A stretch of 64,000 bases of DNA from Variovorax boronicumulans (GTDB lineage Bacteria > Pseudomonadota > Gammaproteobacteria > Burkholderiales > Burkholderiaceae_C): contig NZ_JAAAFX010000004.1 in assembly GCF_019352895.1 (NCBI RefSeq), positions 1,910,245-1,974,244 on the forward strand. The letters run 5' to 3'. The notes beneath the pieces are model-generated. The model was not told the DNA's origin, did not search any database, and was given only the letters and a program-made list of their open reading frames with translations. The position numbers and the translations under genes were made by a program. The first letter of the stretch is position 1. Every line of letters starts with the position of its first letter. Below are positions 41,093 through 48,733 of this stretch, one piece after another.

Positions 41093-41959
41093 TCAGGCCC
41101 GGGCCGCGACCAGCTTGGCGGGCGCGCTGTGGTTGGCGGCTTCGGTCTGCGGGCTCACCGACACCGCGGCGTTGACGTTCGCGCCGCCCAGCAGCACCGC
41201 ATGCAGGTCGACCGCGAAGGCCCGCACTTCGTCGAGCGCGGCCTTGTTGCGGCGCACCAGCCAGTTGTAGCCTAGCACCGCGGGCACGGCCACGGCCAGG
41301 CCGATGGCGGTCATGATCAGCGCCTCGCCCACCGGGCCGGCCACCTTGTCGATCGAGGCCTGTCCGGCGATGCCGATGGCGGTCAGCGCGTGGTAGATGC
41401 CCCAGACCGTGCCGAACAGTCCGACGAAGGGCGAGGTCGAGCCGACGGTGCCGAGCAGCGTGAGCCCGTCCTGCAGCCGCGACTGCACGTTGTCGATGGC
41501 GCGCTGGATCGACTGGCCCACCCAGGTGTTGAGGTCGATGTGCTCGCGCAGCCCTGTATGGGTCTTGCGTGCATCGAGCCCGGCCTGCGCGATGAAATGG
41601 AAGGCGCCGTTCGGATTGAGCGTCTGCGTGGCCTGCTCGACGCCGCCTGCGTTCCAGAAGTTCTTGCGCGCCTGCTTCGCATGCGAGCGCAGCTTCTGCT
41701 GTTCGTAGAGCTTGGTCGCGATCACGTACCAGCTGGCGGCCGACAGGATCACCAGGATGACCAGCGTGGCCTTGGACACCAGGTCGCCCTGGGCCCACAG
41801 CGCATCGAGGCCGTAGGGGTTGGAGACGCTGGCCTGGGCCGTGGCGTTGCCGTCCTGTGCAAGGGCCGCCGGGCCGAAGCTCAGCGCGAGGGCGATCGAG
41901 GCGAAGGCGGCCGGCAGGGCGGCACGCGCCTTGCGCAGTGCGCGGGAAGTGGGGGTCAT
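41093..41959 (-). CDS. exbB: TonB-system energiser ExbB (MotA/TolQ/ExbB family)
   Basis: Inner-membrane protein, 288 residues, with three membrane segments and the family core TVGSTSPFVGLFGTVWGIYHAL near residue 180. It has an N-terminal extension with a signal-like hydrophobic stretch (AAFASIALALSFGPAALAQ), as in the long ExbB forms. A GGAG ribosome site precedes the start at 41959. Together with the two ExbD proteins it powers TonB. Following tonB by about 100 bases, it belongs to the same operon. Confidence 0.9.
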   Translation of the reverse strand: MTPTSRALRKARAALPAAFASIALALSFGPAALAQDGNATAQASVSNPYGLDALWAQGDLVSKATLVILVILSAASWYVIATKLYEQQKLRSHAKQARKNFWNAGGVEQATQTLNPNGAFHFIAQAGLDARKTHTGLREHIDLNTWVGQSIQRAIDNVQSRLQDGLTLLGTVGSTSPFVGLFGTVWGIYHALTAIGIAGQASIDKVAGPVGEALIMTAIGLAVAVPAVLGYNWLVRRNKAALDEVRAFAVDLHAVLLGGANVNAAVSVSPQTEAANHSAPAKLVAARA

Positions 41960-42056
41960 GGTTTCTCCAGCAAGAGGGGTGAGGAAGAGCGAGGGGCAGG
42001 GAGGGCTGGGCATCGACAGCGCCCGCGCGGCGAGGAAAGGAAATACATGGCGCGGA

Positions 42057-42716
42057 TCAGTTGTCCAGCTTGAACTGGAAGGGCACGGACACGCGCACCG
42101 GCTGCCCCTGGCCCACGCACTGGAAACGCGCCACCGCCGCGGCCACGACGTCGTTGAACACCGAGTTCGTGCTCTTCACGATGCGCACGTTGGCGATGGC
42201 GCCGGTCTCGCGCACGATGAACTCCACCAGCACGTCGCCGCTGAGGTTCATCTGCAGCGCACGCGGCGGATAGGCGACGCTGCTGCGGATGCTCAGGTGG
42301 TTGGGGCAGGTGACGCCCACGCTGGCCACGACGGGTGCGGGCGGTGGCGCGGCCGGTGCCGGCGGAGCGGGAGGCGAAGGGGGCGCGGGCGGCGCAGGTT
42401 GCGACTGCGTGGCCTCGATGCGGGGCGCGGGCGGTGCGCTCACCACCACTTCGGGCGGCGGCACATAGGCCGGCGGCGGCGTGACCTTCGGTCGCGGTAC
42501 CACGACCTTGCGCTCGGGCGGAGGCGGAGGCGGCGGTGGCTGCACCGGCCTGGGCGCCTCGACGATCCTCACCTCGAGCGGATTCGCCAGCACGTCCACG
42601 ACCTTGCGCGCCAGCCCGTTCACGAGGGCATAGACCAGCGCGATGTGGAAGAGGATCACAAAGCCGATGCCCGTCAGGTGGCGACGGGGATCTCTTTGCT
42701 GGCTGGCATAGCTCAT
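42057..42716 (-). CDS. tonB: TonB energy-transducing protein
   Basis: 219 residues. A short cytoplasmic start is followed by one membrane anchor (LTGIGFVILFHIALVYALVN). Next comes a long Pro-rich periplasmic spacer (runs of P at about 63-72 and many Pro-Ala-Pro repeats between 70 and 145), then the C-terminal TonB fold with YPPRALQMNLSGDVLVEFIV and FQCVGQGQPVRVSVPFQF. It starts the tonB-exbB-exbD-exbD-ABC operon. It is not linked directly to the FecA-like receptor 6 kb away, but could energise it. Confidence 0.92.
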   Translation of the reverse strand: MSYASQQRDPRRHLTGIGFVILFHIALVYALVNGLARKVVDVLANPLEVRIVEAPRPVQPPPPPPPPERKVVVPRPKVTPPPAYVPPPEVVVSAPPAPRIEATQSQPAPPAPPSPPAPPAPAAPPPAPVVASVGVTCPNHLSIRSSVAYPPRALQMNLSGDVLVEFIVRETGAIANVRIVKSTNSVFNDVVAAAVARFQCVGQGQPVRVSVPFQFKLDN

Positions 42717-43257
42717 CGATGAAGGTCCGGCGCCGGGCGCCCAAGGAAGGAATGAAATGCGGGCGCCGCATGCTGCGCGGCCGCTCGCTCTCGTGGCCAG
42801 GACAATTGCAGGGAGCGTGCCACTGCGCGTGCCTGCCGCGCGGCCTGAGAGGGTCGAACGCGGGATGGGAGCGCCAGAAACGGGATCGCCATATGACGCC
42901 CGTGGCGGGTGTTGGTCTTCACGCAGCCTTACGTGCCTGCAGCTGCTGCGCAGGCAACAGCATCGGCACGCACGAAGCAGATCGGCCATGCCGGATGCGC
43001 ACCGCCGCGGCGCCAAATTCGGGCGCTGCATGACGATATGAGGTCATCGCGCTTCGGCCGGACCGAAGGCCTGCCCCTCGACGATGGCGCGCGTGATGCC
43101 GTGCGTGCAGCACACCATGTCGGCCGGTGCGAACGCAGCAGCCCGGCGCTGGCGCTGCTCGGTGCACAGCAATAGAAGGCTGGCGGGCATGGCACAGGAT
43201 TCGCAACATCCGGCAACGCACTCCCGCGTCATCAACTTCTTTTCTCTTCTCTCTTTC
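42717..43257. other. Divergent intergenic region, tonB to aldo/keto reductase (541 bases)
   Basis: No convincing gene. The promoters of tonB (minus) and the aldo/keto reductase (plus) must lie here. I see a hairpin TGCCTGC / GCAGGCA near 42929-42951 without a T-run, and an ATGAC / GTCAT inverted repeat with 8-base spacer near 43031-43048. A 48-codon minus-strand frame at 43044-43190 (peptide including [17 protein letters not shown]) has no ribosome site and could be a short relic. No clear Fur box is visible. Confidence 0.45.
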
Positions 43258-44229
43258 ATGCAATATCGACGACTCGGCCGTTCCGGCCTCCAGGTCAGCG
43301 CACTGTCATTCGGCTCCTGGGTGAACTTCGGCAACCAGACGGATACACGCGGGGCCATCGAGATCCTGGCCGCCGCGCGCGATGGCGGCATCAACTTTCT
43401 CGACAACGCCGAGGGCTACGCCAAGGGCGAGTCGGAGCGCATCATGGGCGAGGCCTTGAAGCGGCTCGGCTGGCAGCGCAACCGCTTCGTCATCACGACC
43501 AAGTTCTTCAGCGGCCTTGGCAGCGGCCCCAACGAAGGCCGTACGCTCAACCGCAAGTACCTGCTCAACGCCATCGACGGTTCGCTGGGCCGGCTGGGCC
43601 TGGACCACGTCGATGTGGCCTATGCGCACCGCCCGGATCCGCACACGCCGATCGAGGAAACGGTCTGGGCCTTCCACGACATCATTTCGCGCGGCAAGGC
43701 GCTGTACTGGGGCACCTCCGAGTGGAGCGCCGACGAGATCCGCGCGGCCTGGGACATCGCCGAGCGCCACCACCTGCACAAGCCCGTGACCGAGCAGCCG
43801 CAGTACAGCCTGCTGCATCGTTCGAGAGTCGAGACGGAATACGCGCGACTCTGCGAGGACATCGGCCTGGGCCTGACGACCTGGAGTCCCCTGGCCTCGG
43901 GCCTGTTGAGCGGCAAGTACCTCGATGGCGTGCCGGCCGGCAGCCGTGCCGCGGTCAATGGCGGCGACCGGCTGCAGCAGCGCATCGCCAACCCCGCGTT
44001 GACGCAGGGCCTGCGCGCGCTCGCTACCATCGCGGCCGATTTGCAGACCACCTTGCCTCAGCTCTCGCTCGCGTGGATCCTGCGGAACCCGCGCGTGTCG
44101 ACCGTGATCACCGGCGCCACCGCGGTCGCGCAACTGCAGGAGAACCTGGGGGCACTGGCGGTGGTGCCGAAGCTCGATGCGCCGGTGCTGACGCGCATCG
44201 ACGAGGCGCTCGCCGGCTTGATCGGTTGA
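43258..44229 (+). CDS. Aldo/keto reductase (potassium-channel beta-subunit-like)
   Basis: NADPH-dependent aldo/keto reductase, 323 residues. The catalytic tetrad is D49, Y54, K82 and H124 ([25 protein letters not shown]). The C-terminal [17 protein letters not shown] is the cofactor-binding block typical of the Kv-beta/YghZ group, as are [12 protein letters not shown] and the YWGTSEWS segment. The ATG at 43258 is preferred over far-upstream in-frame starts without coding character. A second reductase of a different subfamily follows on the other strand. Confidence 0.9.
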   Translation: MQYRRLGRSGLQVSALSFGSWVNFGNQTDTRGAIEILAAARDGGINFLDNAEGYAKGESERIMGEALKRLGWQRNRFVITTKFFSGLGSGPNEGRTLNRKYLLNAIDGSLGRLGLDHVDVAYAHRPDPHTPIEETVWAFHDIISRGKALYWGTSEWSADEIRAAWDIAERHHLHKPVTEQPQYSLLHRSRVETEYARLCEDIGLGLTTWSPLASGLLSGKYLDGVPAGSRAAVNGGDRLQQRIANPALTQGLRALATIAADLQTTLPQLSLAWILRNPRVSTVITGATAVAQLQENLGALAVVPKLDAPVLTRIDEALAGLIG

Positions 44230-44300
44230 AGGCGAAGGTCGCGCGGACACGGTGCCGGGCGACCACCTTCAGGGGCTGCGATCGGAGCCCTTGCTTTGCC

Positions 44301-45308
44301 TCAGCGTGCCGAGTCGCCGCGCCGGTACGCCAGCGTGAGCGAGTCGAGCTTCTGCTTGAGGTCGGGCGCGAGCTGGTAAGAGGCCGCAGCCAGCGTGGCG
44401 TCGAGCTGGTCGGGGCTGCTGGCGCCCAGGAGCGGCGCCGTGATGGCCGGGTTGGCCAGCACCCATGCGATGGACAGCGTGGCCAGCGGCACGCCGGCCT
44501 GTTCCGCCACCTCGGTGAGTTGGGCGACGGTGTCGAAGGCACGGTCGTTCCAGTAGCGTTCCTGGTAGCGCCCGGCTGCGGTGCCCAGCGTGAAGCGGGT
44601 GCCGTCGGGCGGGGCGGTGCCCTTGCCGTGCTTGCCGGTCAGCAGGCCGCCCGCCAGCGGGTTGTACGGAATCACGCCCAGGCCTTCTTCCACGGCCAGC
44701 GGCAGCAACTCGCGCTCGATCTCGCGGAACAGCAGGCTGTAGCGCGGCTGCACCGACACGAACTTCGTCAGCCGCAGCAGTTCGGCGCGCCCCAGGGCCT
44801 TGGCCAGGCGGTAGGCCAGGAAGTTGGAGACGCCGACATAGCGTGCGCGGCCCGACTTCACGATGGTGTCGAGCGCCTCGATGGTCTCGTCGAGCGGCGT
44901 GTGCGCATCGTCCGAATGCAGTTGGTACAGATCGACGTGGTCCGTCTGCAGCCGCGCCAGGGACGCATCGATCGCGTCGAGCAGGTGCTTGCGCGAGGCG
45001 CCCTGGTCCCAGGCTTGCGGCCCGACCTTGCCGACCGCCTTGGTGGCGATCACGAAGCGCCGACGGCGCGTGCTGTCGACGGCCAGCCAGTTGCCGATGA
45101 TTTGCTCGGTGCGGCCGGCGGTCTGGAGGCTCCCGCCCAGCGGGTAGACGTCGGCGGTGTCGAGGAAGTTGATGCCGCCTTCGGCCGCCTTGTCGAGGAT
45201 GCGGTGCGACACGGCTTCCTCGGTCTGCAGGCCGAAGGTCATGGTGCCGAGCGCCAGACGCGAGACGGTCAGGCCGGTGCGGCCGAGGCGGGTGGTGGGA
45301 ATGCTCAT
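44301..45308 (-). CDS. Aldo/keto reductase
   Basis: Aldo/keto reductase, 335 residues, with tetrad D50, Y55, K90 and H131 (INFLDTADVYPLGG, VIATKAVGK, YQLHSDD) and cofactor block APLLGASSPDQLDATLAA. It belongs to a different subfamily from the neighbouring one, with an insert after the catalytic tyrosine. It is convergent with the preceding reductase and 36 bases downstream of the GrpB-family gene on the same strand. Physiological substrate unknown. Confidence 0.9.
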   Translation of the reverse strand: MSIPTTRLGRTGLTVSRLALGTMTFGLQTEEAVSHRILDKAAEGGINFLDTADVYPLGGSLQTAGRTEQIIGNWLAVDSTRRRRFVIATKAVGKVGPQAWDQGASRKHLLDAIDASLARLQTDHVDLYQLHSDDAHTPLDETIEALDTIVKSGRARYVGVSNFLAYRLAKALGRAELLRLTKFVSVQPRYSLLFREIERELLPLAVEEGLGVIPYNPLAGGLLTGKHGKGTAPPDGTRFTLGTAAGRYQERYWNDRAFDTVAQLTEVAEQAGVPLATLSIAWVLANPAITAPLLGASSPDQLDATLAAASYQLAPDLKQKLDSLTLAYRRGDSAR

Positions 45309-45344
45309 GGAAGAAGAAGTCCGGTTGAAGAATGAGGAAAGCGC

Positions 45345-45962
45345 TCAGTGATGGACGGCGCGCAGGGGTGCGCCGCCGATGGGAAAGGGCAGGCCCGCGG
45401 CCGCGAGGATGGCGCTGCGTGCGCGCGCCTGGGCGATCAGCCGCGCCACCTCGGCACTCTTGGCGGCCGTGTAGGCGCGTCGGTCCTGCGGGTGCTGCTG
45501 TGCGAGGGTGCGCTTGACCACCTGGTATTCGGCCCGCGCCGCGAGGTTGCTGCGCAAGTGGTCGCGCACCAGGAGGTAGTCGTGGAAATGGGGACTTGCG
45601 AGCGGCAGCAGGTGAATGCAATGGGTGCGGCCGCGTGGACCGGTCCTTTCGAGCAGATGGCCAGCTTGCGCGCTGCGCCAGCCCAGGTCGCGATAGCCGA
45701 TGGCGCCCAGCCGCTGCACTGCCTGTGCCGAGGCATGCGGAGTGGCCACCGCGATCGCGATGTCGAGGATCGGTTTGGCCTGCAGGCCCGGCACCGCTGT
45801 GCTGCCCACATGCTGCACATCGATGGCGAAGAGGCCCAGCGCGGCTTCGATGCGATGCCGCTCCTGCTCGAACTGTGCCGCCCAGGCCGGCGAATGCGCC
45901 GCCAGTCGGACCTGGCCACTTCCTACGCCCAGCGCAGTGTCGGTCTCTGCAACGTTCGCCAC
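45345..45962 (-). CDS. GrpB family protein (UPF0157, nucleotidyltransferase fold)
   Basis: 205 residues. It shows the GrpB-family pattern: a start like SPAWAAQFEQERHRIEAALG, then VQHVGSTAVPGLQAKPILDIAIAV (the nucleotidyltransferase-like GS and DxD core), and LRDHLRSNLAARAEYQVVKRTLA. There is no in-frame ATG before the domain; GTG at 45962, just downstream of the dioxygenase stop, is the best start. Function in bacteria is not established; members resemble minimal nucleotidyltransferases and some are linked to coenzyme A metabolism. Confidence 0.78.
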   Translation of the reverse strand: MANVAETDTALGVGSGQVRLAAHSPAWAAQFEQERHRIEAALGLFAIDVQHVGSTAVPGLQAKPILDIAIAVATPHASAQAVQRLGAIGYRDLGWRSAQAGHLLERTGPRGRTHCIHLLPLASPHFHDYLLVRDHLRSNLAARAEYQVVKRTLAQQHPQDRRAYTAAKSAEVARLIAQARARSAILAAAGLPFPIGGAPLRAVHH

Positions 45963-45967
45963 CGGGT

Positions 45968-46909
45968 TCAGCCCAGCACGTTGAAGAGCTCGCCTTCCAG
46001 CGCCTGGGAACGGAAGCCGTCCGGTCCCTGAGGCAACTCGCCGGCGACCGTGATGCGGCGCACCACGCGCGGCAGGTCGAAGTGTGCGTAATCGATCGGC
46101 CCTGCATGCGCTACGGCCTGGTTGTCCCACAGCACCAGCGCGTGCGGCGACCAGTGGAAGCGCACCTGATACTCGGGCCGGGTGATCTCGTTGATCAGCA
46201 TCTCGAGAATGCCGCGGCTCTCGGGCTCCTTGAGGCCGACGATGTGGCTGGTGGTGCCCGGGTTCACGAACAGCACTTTTTCGCCGGTCTCGGGGTGGAT
46301 GCGCACCAGCGGGTGCAGCGATACGAAGGGTCCGGTGGCGCGGCCGTCGCGCCGCGCCTTGCCGCTGCCGGCTCTGTCGTAGCCGCTGGTGCGATGTACG
46401 GTCTTGAGCGGGTCGATCAGGCGCTTGATCGGCTCCGAGAGGCCGTCGTAGGCGCGCACGAGGTTGGCGAACAGCGTGTCGCCGCCATAGGCCGGGATGT
46501 CGATGCCGCGCAGGATGGTGTAGCGGTTGGGGTTGGCGACGAAGGTGATGTCGATGTGCCAGCCTTTGTTGTCGCGCGGCGGCGGCGCGCTGGGCACGGT
46601 CACGTCGGGCCGGCGCGACTTGTACTCGGCGGCCTTGCGCTGCCAGATCTCCGGATGGTCGTCGAGCCCTTCGGCGATCGGGTGCGCGGGCGTGAGCGGA
46701 CCGAAGGCGCGGCCGAACGCGAGCTGCTGCGCGTCGGTGATCGGCTGGTCGCGGAAGAACAGCACGCGCCACTGGTGGATCGCCGCCTTCAGGATGGCAA
46801 CGGTGGCGGCGTCCAGCGGCTGGCGAAGGTCGACGCCGGAGATCTCCGCGCCGATCACCGGCGTGAGTGGGCGGACTTGAATCGTGGTGCGTTCGGCGAC
46901 GGCGGACAT
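45968..46909 (-). CDS. TauD/TfdA-family Fe(II)/2-oxoglutarate dioxygenase
   Basis: 313 residues. The iron facial triad is H118-x-D120 (GWHIDITF) and H268 (WDNQAVAHAG), and R285 is placed to bind 2-oxoglutarate. The N-terminal VRPLTPVIGAEISGVDL is the family start. Overall it resembles the alkylsulfatase AtsK branch more than taurine dioxygenase. An AGGAGA ribosome site supports the start at 46909. Such enzymes release sulfite or sulfate from sulfonates or sulfate esters; the sulfonate-type ABC importer 6 kb away fits this, but other substrates are possible. Confidence 0.88.
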   Translation of the reverse strand: MSAVAERTTIQVRPLTPVIGAEISGVDLRQPLDAATVAILKAAIHQWRVLFFRDQPITDAQQLAFGRAFGPLTPAHPIAEGLDDHPEIWQRKAAEYKSRRPDVTVPSAPPPRDNKGWHIDITFVANPNRYTILRGIDIPAYGGDTLFANLVRAYDGLSEPIKRLIDPLKTVHRTSGYDRAGSGKARRDGRATGPFVSLHPLVRIHPETGEKVLFVNPGTTSHIVGLKEPESRGILEMLINEITRPEYQVRFHWSPHALVLWDNQAVAHAGPIDYAHFDLPRVVRRITVAGELPQGPDGFRSQALEGELFNVLG

Positions 46910-47151
46910 GCGGGTCTCCTGTGATGGAAATGGAACGAGAGTCGTCCTTTCAGCGCAAGCTCCATGCCATTGGAAAGGCCCGTCGATCAGGGTGTCGTTG
47001 CTCTGTGCGCAGCATCCGCGGCGGGCGGCTGCTGGCTTCACAGCAGGCCGCGTGGCTGTGCCGCGGCAGGTCCGCGCAACCCCGAAAATAGCGTGAACAG
47101 GCCCGGCCAGGCACCGGCACGGCCCCCCCCTCCTTCTCTCGACATTCAGAC

Positions 47152-47577
47152 ATGACCGACCGAAAAATCATCCTCCCGTCATCCATGGCGCTGCTCGCGC
47201 AGAGGGCCGGCTATGCGCCCGCCGTACAGGTGGGTGCCACCGTCTACTGCGCCGGCCAGGTCGGCCGCACCGCCGACCTGCAGGTCATCGCGGACCCCGA
47301 GGCGCAGTTCGTCGCGGCCTGGGAGAACCTGCGGCTGGTGCTGGCCGAAGCCGGCTGCACCTTCGAGGACGTGGTGGAGATGACCACCTACCACGTCGAC
47401 ATGCGGCAGCACATGGCCGTGTTCAGGGCGGTGAAGGACCGGACCTTTCCCCGCGGCGCCTGCGCCTGGACCTGCATCGGCGTGACGGAACTGGCCCATC
47501 CGGGGCTTCTGGTCGAGATCAAGTGCGTGGCGGTGTCGCGCGCGGTGCCGCGAGACGACAGCGTGTCGTCTTCCTGA
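47152..47577 (+). CDS. RidA/YjgF/Rid family protein
   Basis: 141 residues, a single Rid domain. The block GATVYCAGQVGRTADLQVI is followed by FEDVVEMTTYHVDM and the C-terminal GLLVEIKCVAV. Characterised RidA proteins hydrolyse reactive enamine/imine intermediates, and the arginine that does this lies near residue 106 of RidA; here a nearby RGACAWTCIGV region differs from the canonical RSC(V)EV, so it may be a non-canonical Rid subgroup. Divergent from the dioxygenase and convergent, 8 bases apart, with the PepSY membrane gene. Confidence 0.83.
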   Translation: MTDRKIILPSSMALLAQRAGYAPAVQVGATVYCAGQVGRTADLQVIADPEAQFVAAWENLRLVLAEAGCTFEDVVEMTTYHVDMRQHMAVFRAVKDRTFPRGACAWTCIGVTELAHPGLLVEIKCVAVSRAVPRDDSVSSS

Positions 47578-47585
47578 GCTGCGCC

Positions 47586-48698
47586 TCAGCGCGACCTGGC
47601 GCGCAGCCGGCCCAGCCAGAGGTACAGGCCGCTGCCCAGGACGACGATGGCCAGCAGATCCAGCAGCGCCCAGACGACTTTCAGCGGCAGGCCACCGTAG
47701 TCGCCGAAATGCAGCGGGCGCGCGAGTTGCAGCGCCCGCAGGTAGGTCGGCATTTGCGCCACGGCGCTCAGTTCGCCGGTCTGCGCATCGACCAGTGCCG
47801 CGGTGAACAAGCGGTGTGTCAGCGGCGTGTTGCCGTTGGTCCAGACCAGGTAGTGGTGCGGGTTCGAGAACGAGCGGCTGGGAAAGATGAGGCTGGTGAC
47901 GTTGCGCTCGGGCAGTGCCGCGCGCACCGTGTCGAAAGCGGCCTGCGCGGTGCCTTGGGGCGCCGCCACCGGCGGGCCCTGGTGGCCGCGCAACAAGGCG
48001 CTCATGTCGGTGCGCCGCCAGTGGGCCGAGAGCGGTTTCGACAGTTCGTTCAGCACACCGGTGGTCCCGACGACCAGCATCCATGCCAGCGCGCACACGC
48101 CCAGCAGGTTGTGGCGGTCCAGCCATGTGAGCCGGCGCGTGCGCGTGCGCACGGCGCCGAAGTCGAGCTTGCGCATGTAGGGCGCGTAGAGCACCGTGCC
48201 CGACACCAGCGCGAGCACGAAGACGACGCCGACCACGGCCAGCGTCATCTCGCCTGCAAAGCCGACGAAGAGATCGGTGTGCAGGCGCAGCAGCCAGCCC
48301 ATGGCGGTCGGTCGCTGCGCACCGGTCGGCGGCGTGTCGGCCACCACGGCGCCGGTGCGCAGATCGAACTCGATGCGGTGGTCCTTGCTGCGGTCCGGGC
48401 TGTCGGCCGGCGCCATCACCACCTTGGCGCGCGGCTCGTCGTCGTCGATGAAGACGAAGCGCACGACCTCGTCGGGGTAGCGTCCGCGCGCGGTGCGCAC
48501 CAGCGTGTCGAGGCTCGCCCAGGGCGCGCCCGCGGCGGTGTCCGACAGCGTCGGCAGCGGCGTGCTGCCGGCCTCCTCGATCTCCTGCGAGAAGATCAGC
48601 GGCAGGCCGGTGATGCACAGCACCAGCAGGAACACCGTGCAGGCGAGGCTGCTCCAGGTGTGGAGCCGCTGCCAGCGTTGGAGCGCCTGCGACCTCAT
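47586..48698 (-). CDS. PepSY-associated membrane protein (PiuB-like iron-uptake protein)
   Basis: 370 residues with four membrane segments (about residues 12-32, 145-168, 190-215 and 340-362) and periplasmic PepSY-type regions with IEFDLRTGAVVAD. This is the family often annotated as iron-regulated membrane protein or siderophore-iron reductase, found downstream of TonB receptors. RLHTDLFVGFAGE and WLDRHNLLG carry the conserved histidines, which could bind haem. It follows the FecA-like receptor gene by 35 bases on the same strand, so it is the last gene of that module. Confidence 0.85.
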   Translation of the reverse strand: MRSQALQRWQRLHTWSSLACTVFLLVLCITGLPLIFSQEIEEAGSTPLPTLSDTAAGAPWASLDTLVRTARGRYPDEVVRFVFIDDDEPRAKVVMAPADSPDRSKDHRIEFDLRTGAVVADTPPTGAQRPTAMGWLLRLHTDLFVGFAGEMTLAVVGVVFVLALVSGTVLYAPYMRKLDFGAVRTRTRRLTWLDRHNLLGVCALAWMLVVGTTGVLNELSKPLSAHWRRTDMSALLRGHQGPPVAAPQGTAQAAFDTVRAALPERNVTSLIFPSRSFSNPHHYLVWTNGNTPLTHRLFTAALVDAQTGELSAVAQMPTYLRALQLARPLHFGDYGGLPLKVVWALLDLLAIVVLGSGLYLWLGRLRARSR

Positions 48699-48733
48699 CG
48701 GCGGGCCAGGACGGTCATGTCGGGGAACAGGGA

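Noticed and set aside
43044..43190. 48-codon minus-strand frame in the tonB upstream region
   Set aside because: The peptide looks partly protein-like, but it has no ribosome site and no neighbour link; noted only within the intergenic entry.
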